DNA of 12,431 bases from Flavobacterium sp. (GTDB lineage Bacteria > Bacteroidota > Bacteroidia > Flavobacteriales > Flavobacteriaceae). The stretch lies in contig JAAURU010000059.1 in NCBI GenBank assembly GCA_012032075.1, positions 1 through 12,431 on the forward strand, read 5' to 3'. The notes beneath the pieces were generated by a model. It ran no database searches and had not been told where the DNA came from. It worked only from the letters and a program-made list of their open reading frames with translations. Each line of letters opens with the position of its first letter. Position 1 is the stretch's first letter. Shown here in pieces: positions 8,214 through 12,431 of the stretch. The position numbers and the translations under genes were made by a program.

Positions 8214-8759
8214 CTATTTTGGAATTTCTGAGAGTTCTTTTCTTCCTATTGGATTGATTCCTTTCTCTAAAAACTCTTTTGTTTTTTGTACTGCCCAACA
8301 CTTATCACTTGAATGTATATTGGAATAAAAACTTAAAAGCATTGCTGGAGCAACTACAGTAAATCCGTTACAATTTTCTGTTTTTAAATCGGCTTTTTCA
8401 AAAAAATCTATGGTTACTCTAAACGGTTTTTCTCCATTTTGTTCCACTGTTTTTTCATATCTTCTAAAGTTTTCTTCACTATACAAATGATCGTATCTTG
8501 TCCATACTTTTTCAAAGTGATTTTCTAACAAAATCTCCATCACTTTTGAAACGTTATTTGGATGCACAAAAATGTCGATATCTTTGTGATCGTGTGCGTG
8601 TTTGTATTCTTTGTGATTGGGTACACTCATAAAGTGCCAAGCCCAACCACCTGAAATAACAATGAAATCTTTAAGTAGTTCAAGAATTTTTAATCCTTCC
8701 TCTATTCTATTTTGATTCCATAGTTCTCCATATCTATTTTTATTATGTGGTGCTCCCAT
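8214..8759 (-). CDS. Pol-beta superfamily nucleotidyltransferase-like protein in the rtcB-prfH set
   Basis: This is a complete, undisturbed 181-residue protein. It shows the nucleotidyltransferase core: VISGGWAWHF (GG at 37-38, the nucleotide-binding turn), HKDIDIFV (D60 and D62, the metal-binding pair) and a third acidic residue in FRVTIDFFE (D118). The GGWAxH form and the DxD spacing are closest to the aminoglycoside nucleotidyltransferase-like branch rather than to MntA antitoxins (GSxxxG). A short helical C-terminal part (FTVVAPAMLLSFY, CWAVQKTKEFLEKGI) completes it. It lies between rtcB and prfH and only 7 bp before prfH, so it is probably co-translated with prfH. By context it may add nucleotides to, or modify, a cut RNA or a translation component; a toxin, antitoxin or drug-modifying role cannot be excluded. 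Confidence 0.7.
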   Translation of the reverse strand: MGAPHNKNRYGELWNQNRIEEGLKILELLKDFIVISGGWAWHFMSVPNHKEYKHAHDHKDIDIFVHPNNVSKVMEILLENHFEKVWTRYDHLYSEENFRRYEKTVEQNGEKPFRVTIDFFEKADLKTENCNGFTVVAPAMLLSFYSNIHSSDKCWAVQKTKEFLEKGINPIGRKELSEIPK

Positions 8760-8763
8760 ATAT

Positions 8764-8828
8764 ACATGTCGCTCCTATGGAGCTTATTTTTAGTTTGTTA
8801 TAAATATGTCACTCCTCTGGAGCTTAAT
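8764..8828. repeat. Pair of 40-bp direct repeats with GGAGC palindromes
   Basis: ATGTCGCTCCTATGGAGCTTA (from 8766, 21 bases) and its relative ATGTCACTCC-TCT-GGAGCTTA (from 8806) lie exactly 40 bp apart. Each contains an inverted pair (GCTCC/GGAGC, or ACTCC/GGAGC). This resembles the paired GCTCCxxxGGAGC repeats that I associate with flavobacterial intergenic regions. They lie directly upstream of the nucleotidyltransferase start codon, in the otherwise empty gap 8760-8984. Confidence 0.55.
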
Positions 8829-8864
8829 TTGACTTTAATGACAAAAAATTCCAATAGTCTCCTA

Positions 8865-8962
8865 TCTAGCCCCGATTGTAGAAAGTAGCTCCCGATTTTT
8901 ATCGGGACTACTTCGTAAAGCGGGAAAATGGATGGCTAAAAATGCCCAAACCATTCGCTCCT
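8865..8962. repeat. Structured interspersed element (TAGCCCCGATT...hairpin...AGCGGGAAAA)
   Basis: TAGCCCCGATTGTAG is followed by a hairpin with arms AAGTAGCTCCCGAT (8883-8896) and ATCGGGACTACTT (8901-8913), one bulged C and a TTTT loop. The conserved end AAGCGGGAAAA follows. CCCG (8871-8874) can also pair with CGGG (8921-8924) outside the hairpin. Conserved ends with a variable inner hairpin match a repeat I recall from many flavobacterial gene ends. It might correspond to a structured RNA family such as Flavo-1, which I cannot check. It lies 23 bp downstream of the rtcB stop codon. Confidence 0.5.
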
Positions 8963-8984
8963 AGAAAACAATTTTTCTTTTTCA

Positions 8985-10376
8985 TTATCGGTCCATTCTC
9001 ACTATTTTAGGAGTGAATGTTCCTAACACCTCTACTAATTCGGTTTGCAAAGCCATTACTTTATTGATGTCTTTGTAAGCCATAGGTGCTTCATCGATAC
9101 CACCTCCTATCAACGTTACTTCATTGTCTGCCAAAACTTTTTTAATCTGGCTTTGCGTGAAACTCGTTTTACACTTGGCTCTTGATAACAAACGTCCAGC
9201 TCCATGTGAAGCAGAATTTTAGACTTTTCTTCGTTCCCTTTTCCCATCACGATAAATCCTGGAGCCGTCATGGAACCTGGAATGATTCCCAAAACTCCTT
9301 TTTGCGCTGGTGTTGCTCCTTTTCTATGCACAATACATTCTTTGCCATCGACTTGTTCTTTCCAAGCAAAATTGTGGTGATTTTCTATTGTTACCACTAC
9401 TCTTTTGCCTAAGGCTTTAGCAATTCTGCGGTGAATGTCATCGTGACAAGCCTTTGCATAATCTCCTGCTAAGTTCATTGCCAACCAATATTCTTGTCCG
9501 TCATGCGTGTTCAAATCGAGCCATGCTAGATGTTGGACATTCTTAGGTAACGGACATTGTTTGGTTGCCAAATAGGTGTAATGTTTCGCAATATTAGCTC
9601 CTAAACCTCTCGAACCACTGTGCGATAACACCGCTAAATATTCTTTTGGCTCTAGTTTCCATTCTTGCAACGGGTTGTCTAATTTTACGATACCAAATTC
9701 CACAAAGTGATTGCCTCCTCCTGACGAACCTAATTGTTTGTAGGCTTTGTCTTTTAGTCTTTTCAATAAAGGAATGTCATCAAATTCGTTGCGATAAAAG
9801 ACATCATGATCCACTTTTGTTTTGTGCGTTTCGGTCATACCAAATTTAGTATTGTCTTTTAAAATGGCTTGCAATTGATGGTCTTTTCCTTTCAAAAAGA
9901 CGCTGGCAAATCAAAAATCGATAAACTCATTCTACAACCTATATCTACTCCAACTCCGTAAGGAATCACTGCGTTTTCAGTGGCTAAAACACCTCCAATT
10001 GGTAATCCGTAACCCGAATGTGCGTCTGGCATTAATGCTCCTTTGACTGCGATTGGCAATTTTAAGGAATCGTACAATTGAAACTTGGCCTGTTCGTCGA
10101 TATCGTTTTCTCCAAATATTGAAATGGTGCTCTTGTGTTTCGCAACTGGTTGAATTTCACCTGAACTGGATTTACCAATCCTTCTGCTACTTTTCCCCAA
10201 GTGCCATGCATTTTAAAATTTTCTGGATGCAACAAAACTTCTTTGGCTTCGTTTAATATGCTTTCCTTTTTTTCTCTTTTTCTATATCTATTAATTTGCC
10301 CTAAAGCAATATTGATCGAATTGTTCTTTGGGAAACCCAATTTGATTAGGTCTTTCCCAGATAATTTATTTCCCAT
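8985..10376 (-). pseudogene. rtcB: RNA-splicing ligase RtcB, three frameshifts as sequenced
   Basis: Four frames rebuild one protein of about 464 residues if single bases are added at 10160-10161 (CAGG), 9894-9898 (A5) and 9217-9220 (T4). RtcB joins RNA 2',3'-cyclic phosphate or 3'-phosphate ends to 5'-OH ends using GTP and Mn2+. All landmark residues survive: Asp/Cys metal ligands in GVGVDIGCRMS; histidines in GGGNHFVEFG, VLSHSGSRGLG and ENHHNFAW; and the guanylated histidine in SASHGAGRLLS. MPDAHSGYGLPIGGVLATEN is typical. The third shift falls directly before (N)SASHGAGR, so without correction the active-site His would be lost. A variable N-terminal region (LSGKDLIKLGFPKNNSINIAL, HGTWGKVAEG) precedes the core. 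The start ATG overlaps the preceding gene's stop by 11 bp, implying translational coupling. With prfH downstream, it is probably the ribosome-repair (RtcB2) type. Confidence 0.9.
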
Positions 10377-11129
10377 AATCTATTCTTTTTTCGTTTACAT
10401 AATCTTCATACAATTCCTGTAAACTTTTATTTTTATTTGGGTCACTATATTTTGGTTTTTCATCTTCATCATAATATCCTTTATAATGACCTCTCCCACT
10501 CTTTAATCTATTTATTTTATTGCGTAAATGATAGTTAGTAATTCGATTGTCGATCCATTGTAATTCACTTTCCAAAACTTCATCGATTGCTTTTTTATGT
10601 GTGATGAAATTTGGTCGTACTCGCAAAACATATCTCCAAGATTCATTGAATTTGTAGTAGTGAAGAAACCTTTTAAATACTTCACCCCACTCTACAACAA
10701 ATGTAAAATAGGTCTTCTCTTTTTCTGTAAGACCGAATTTTTACAATTCCAATGAAGTGGACAAACACGATACAATTCTTGATGTTCTTCGACCATAATT
10801 TTCTTACCTTTCTTTCTCACTTTTCTTGAAAATGATTTTGCATTGGAATATTTGTATGTATTAATTTTCGTTAGCAAATTCTGAAAAAAATCAGCATTTG
10901 GTGATCGTAATACATCTTCTCGCAATACAAAATAACGCACCCAACCTTGTTGGTATGGATTTTCTAATGGAATTAATGGTAAATTTCTTTTGTCTACAAA
11001 CAACTTACGTTCTCGAACATAAATAGCATGCAATTGCTTATCAAAATCTTTTTTTACTAACCTTTTCTTACGTCTTACACTTTTAAAACGACTAGCAAAA
11101 GCATAATCGTTCTCAGTGAAATTTCCCAT
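10366..11129 (-). pseudogene. Unrecognised protein coupled to rtcB, first gene of the RNA-repair set, one frameshift
   Basis: Two frames (11129-10692 and one ending at 10366) join into about 254 residues when one A is added to the run at 10738-10742. The join reads HWNCKKFGLTEKEKTYFTF, and the new frame stays open for over 110 codons with no stop. I do not recognise the family. The N-terminal part is very basic (RFKSVRRKKRLVKKDF) and includes aromatic-rich stretches (YQQGWVRYFVLREDVL). The middle has a Cys/His cluster (YRVCPLHWNCKK) that might bind metal. The second half contains WGEVFKRFLHYYKFNESWRYVLRV and a charged, Tyr/Gly-rich tail (GRGHYKGYYDEDEKPKYS). No signal peptide or membrane segment is seen. 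Basic composition and coupling to rtcB suggest an RNA- or ribosome-binding partner, but this is inference. Confidence 0.65.
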
Positions 11130-11151
11130 TTGAAAAAGTTCATTTTAGTAA

Positions 11152-11169
11152 CATAGCGTAAAAGCTATG
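11152..11169. promoter_or_regulatory. Perfect hairpin in the leader just before the first operon gene
   Basis: CATAGC (11152-11157) and GCTATG (11164-11169) form a perfect 6-bp stem around GTAAAA, 22 bp upstream of the ATG at 11129. It could affect translation initiation or mRNA stability. No protein partner is suggested. Confidence 0.3.
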
Positions 11170-11235
11170 AGCATCTTCATCCAAAAGGATAAAGTAATAG
11201 TTCGTGTATCGGGAATTTCTGAAGGGTCTAGAATT

Positions 11236-11271
11236 AAAAAAGCCCGAATCTAATTAGCTTCGGGCTTTTTC
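11236..11271. terminator. Strong intrinsic terminator in the leader of the RNA-repair set
   Basis: AAAAAGCCCGAA (11237-11248) and TTCGGGCTTTTT (11259-11270) are perfect 12-bp arms around a 10-nt loop, with A/T runs on both sides, so it can work on either strand. On the minus strand it comes 22 bp after the stop codon of a 27-codon ORF and 107 bp before the first structural gene. No promoter matching TTG-N19-TAnnTTTG is visible between terminator and gene. This placement suggests a regulated (attenuating) terminator. Confidence 0.8.
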
Positions 11272-11315
11272 ATATATTCTTAATTGAATTTTCTATGAAT
11301 GAAATAAGCCACGAA
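11259..11315 (-). promoter_or_regulatory. Candidate antiterminator pairing (attenuator switch)
   Basis: On the minus strand TTCGTGGCTTATTT (11315-11302), within the last codons of the small leader ORF (L-R-G-L-F), can pair with the complete 5' arm of the terminator (AAAAAGCCCGAA, 11270-11259). This gives 12 base pairs with two single-base bulges and leaves a 31-nt loop. It excludes terminator formation. A ribosome at the ORF stop codon (11295-11293) would cover this segment and favour termination. A second hairpin lies just upstream inside the ORF (CATCAGTA / TACTGGTG, 11342-11325). The pairing is seen in sequence; the switch is inferred. Confidence 0.45.
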
Positions 11316-11376
11316 GAAAAGCGTCACCAGTATCTACTGATGTGTTGCTTTGGAAGTATGAATTGTATAATGTCAT
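11293..11376 (-). CDS. 27-codon small ORF, candidate leader peptide
   Basis: ATG 11376 to TAG 11293 encodes 27 residues starting MTLYNSYFQSNTSVDTG and ending DAFLRGLFHS. The start is preceded by an A-rich stretch (ACGAAGAAAAA), the usual flavobacterial initiation context. A full-consensus promoter lies about 100 bp upstream and an intrinsic terminator 22 bp downstream. The peptide has no obvious run of one amino acid, no signal peptide and no match to a family I know. Either it is a regulatory leader peptide for the downstream rtcB-prfH genes or an independent small protein. The first view is supported by the overlap of its last codons with a segment complementary to the terminator. Confidence 0.45.
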   Translation of the reverse strand: MTLYNSYFQSNTSVDTGDAFLRGLFHS

Positions 11377-11412
11377 TTTTTCTTCGTTTTTAAAATTGTT
11401 ATTTTTTCTGAG

Positions 11413-11426
11413 TACAAATTTTTGTA
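11413..11426. promoter_or_regulatory. Palindrome TACAAA-TT-TTTGTA, possible operator
   Basis: Perfect 6-bp inverted arms around two bases lie in the 5' untranslated leader, about 50 bp downstream of the predicted promoter and 37 bp upstream of the small ORF. Its size and symmetry fit a dimeric regulator site. In such AT-rich DNA, chance is a real alternative. Confidence 0.3.
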
Positions 11427-11476
11427 ATTATTTTTACATTTCCAAATTTATTTTCAAAAAATATTTTTTATTTACT

Positions 11477-11506
11477 CAAAAATACTGATAAAAATTTGAT
11501 TAACAA
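11477..11506 (-). promoter_or_regulatory. Promoter of the leader / RNA-repair transcription unit (TTG-N19-TATTTTTG)
   Basis: On the minus strand TTG (11504-11506) and TATTTTTG (11477-11484) are exactly 19 bp apart, the same arrangement as the promoters at 5799 and 6854. Transcription would begin near 11470, giving a leader of about 94 nt before the small ORF and about 340 nt before the first structural gene. It is the only full-consensus promoter found upstream of the rtcB-prfH genes. Confidence 0.6.
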
Positions 11507-11889
11507 CACATTAAATTGAATTTTATTTAATGAATTAGTACAAATAATTAGGTTTCAAATCAATATTTTTATTAAAATTTTTAAATAAATTTCAGAAAAA
11601 CAGATTTGTTCTTTCAAATTATTCAGTTAAGAATGAAATATTTTTAGAAATACTAGTTCATAAAAATAATATTCAGAAAATATCAATCAATATTTTATTT
11701 TTTAAATTATACGGTAAAAATAATATTCTAAAAAAAGAGATAATATTTTTATTTAAAAAAATAAGCTTAAAATAAGTAATCTTTTTTAACTAAATTAATT
11801 ATTCAACAACTAATTTACATAAACAAAAAATAGAATCTCTTCTAAAATTATACTACAAATTTGCATGTATGTATTATGATTCTTCGTTC

Positions 11890-12363
11890 TCAGCTCATTT
11901 GTTTTGTTATAGTATTTATAGTTTTGGAAAAGAAAGGGAAATATATCGTTCCCCAAATTGGAGTTGAGATATAGCGAAAAGATTTCTTTTCATCAACATT
12001 ATATAATACTGGTATCTCAAAAGCACTCCAATGTTTTTTAGATAATTTTTTACAAAAAATAATGGCATCATGATCAATATCATTCCCTTGCAATATAGCA
12101 ATTGACCCAACTCCTGCTTGTAGTCCTCTAGGCCAACCTTTATGGTTCTTTAATGAATATTCAAAACAACTTTTAGAAAAAGCTTCAATCAACTTCTTAT
12201 CAATTTTATCATCTGTCTTTCCGATTATTACAAATGTATTTAATTGAGTAGCAAACCAACTCCACTTGAATTTTTTAATATAGCCAATTGAACAATTTAT
12301 TCCGTTTATTGTGTCCTGTCCAAAATAGATATTTTCATTTTTAAGAATTTCTTCAGGTGTCAT
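11890..12363 (-). CDS. Unrecognised conserved-looking protein
   Basis: This complete 157-residue frame starts at ATG 12363 (MTPEEILKNENIYFGQD). I do not recognise the family. Visible features are a mixed alpha/beta pattern, KFKWSWFATQLNTFVIIGKTDDKID, the glycine-rich KGWPRGLQAGVGSIAIL near the middle, KKLSKKHWSAFEIPVLYNVDEKK and a hydrophobic end (IWGTIYFPFFSKTINTI). There is no clear signal peptide and no strong transmembrane helix. The start lies 4 bp downstream of a stop codon of a frame that is open to the right edge, and no consensus promoter is seen, so it may be a downstream gene of an operon. A second frame inside (11916-12110) is a shadow. Confidence 0.65.
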   Translation of the reverse strand: MTPEEILKNENIYFGQDTINGINCSIGYIKKFKWSWFATQLNTFVIIGKTDDKIDKKLIEAFSKSCFEYSLKNHKGWPRGLQAGVGSIAILQGNDIDHDAIIFCKKLSKKHWSAFEIPVLYNVDEKKSFRYISTPIWGTIYFPFFSKTINTITKQMS

Positions 12364-12367
12364 AATT

Positions 12368-12431
12368 TTATTTATATTTATTGTTAAAAAAAAATTTTTT
12401 AGTTTTCTTCGGTTGTTTTTTACTCATATCA
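12368..12431 (-). CDS. Possible Lys-rich C-terminal tail of a gene beyond the right edge
   Basis: The frame ending at TAA 12370-12368 is open to the window edge and encodes about 21 residues, including MSKKQPKKTKK and FFFNNKYK. Basic tails like this are common at protein ends. It could also be a tiny ORF starting at ATG 12427, or a chance frame through A/T runs. Confidence 0.25.
   Translation of the reverse strand, partial: DMSKKQPKKTKKFFFNNKYK

Larger units (their letters stand above)
11377..11889. other. Gene-free, extremely AT-rich region
   Basis: I find no convincing ORF in either strand here beyond fragments. The stretch consists mainly of A/T runs with repeated AAAAATAATATTC (from about 11663 and 11714) and AATATTTTTATT elements. 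The only structured signals are the promoter at 11477-11506 and a 14-bp palindrome at 11413-11426, both near the left end. The low GC compared with neighbouring genes could mark an insertion point of foreign DNA, or simply relaxed intergenic sequence. Confidence 0.5.

Noticed and set aside
9027..9046. Peptide TELVEV in RtcB, which resembles the repeat-derived TEPVEV of the radical SAM protein
   Set aside because: The underlying DNA lacks the TTCGACAGGCTCAGTC repeat, and the residues fall where RtcB proteins naturally carry a similar helix.
9182..10256. Several plus-strand frames of 67-76 codons opposite rtcB, and another at 10201-10422
   Set aside because: They are antisense to the conserved RtcB coding sequence or its upstream gene and show no recognisable protein pattern.
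11167..11253. Plus-strand 28-codon ORF (MSIFIQKDKVIV...) ending in the leader terminator
   Set aside because: It has no promoter match and no A-rich start region, and it runs antisense through the leader hairpin and terminator of the minus-strand transcript. It could be a small peptide, but I cannot support it.

Overview
The window looks like a chromosomal segment from a member of the Flavobacteriaceae, probably Flavobacterium or a close relative. It is very AT-rich and has no Shine-Dalgarno-type start regions. Its promoters have the Bacteroidetes form (TTG, 19 bp, TAnnTTTG). It encodes two kinds of type IX secretion sorting domain (A and B), and it carries several short palindromic repeats of types I associate with flavobacterial genomes.

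Layout: (1) 1-877, minus strand: the N-terminal part of a probable radical SAM protein that runs off the left edge, preceded by a small HTH regulator in the same operon. (2) 878-1288: a divergent, extremely AT-rich gap holding 21-bp direct repeats. (3) 1295-5364, plus strand: a giant secreted SBBP beta-propeller/Ig-like protein with a type B (CHU_C) sorting domain, ending at a bidirectional terminator shared with a small minus-strand protein with a type A sorting domain. (4) 5927-6831: a phytanoyl-CoA dioxygenase-like protein with its own promoter. (5) 6898-11129, minus strand: an RNA-repair/ribosome-rescue gene set, in transcription order an unrecognised 254-aa protein, the RNA ligase RtcB, a pol-beta-type nucleotidyltransferase, release factor PrfH and a TPR protein, closed by an intrinsic terminator. 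(6) 11130-11506: the leader of that set, with a good promoter, a 27-codon ORF and a perfect 12-bp terminator hairpin before the first structural gene. (7) 11377-11889: AT-rich non-coding DNA. (8) 11890-12363: an unrecognised conserved-looking protein, plus the possible tail of another gene at the right edge.

How the genes may work together: PrfH releases peptide from ribosomes whose decoding centre has been cut, and RtcB reseals the 16S rRNA (known for RtcB2-PrfH pairs). The extra nucleotidyltransferase and the translationally coupled unknown protein may be further members of the system. The leader has the layout of a translational attenuator: the last codons of the small ORF can pair with the 5' arm of the terminator. 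This would let damaged or stalled ribosomes switch on the ribosome-repair genes. That is an inference.

Caution: six of the protein genes are broken by -1 frameshifts, eight in total. Every one is repaired by adding one base, nearly always in a homopolymer, while the protein on both sides stays intact. This points to homopolymer under-calling in the sequence rather than real gene decay. I therefore annotate reconstructed genes and mark them as frame-disrupted.
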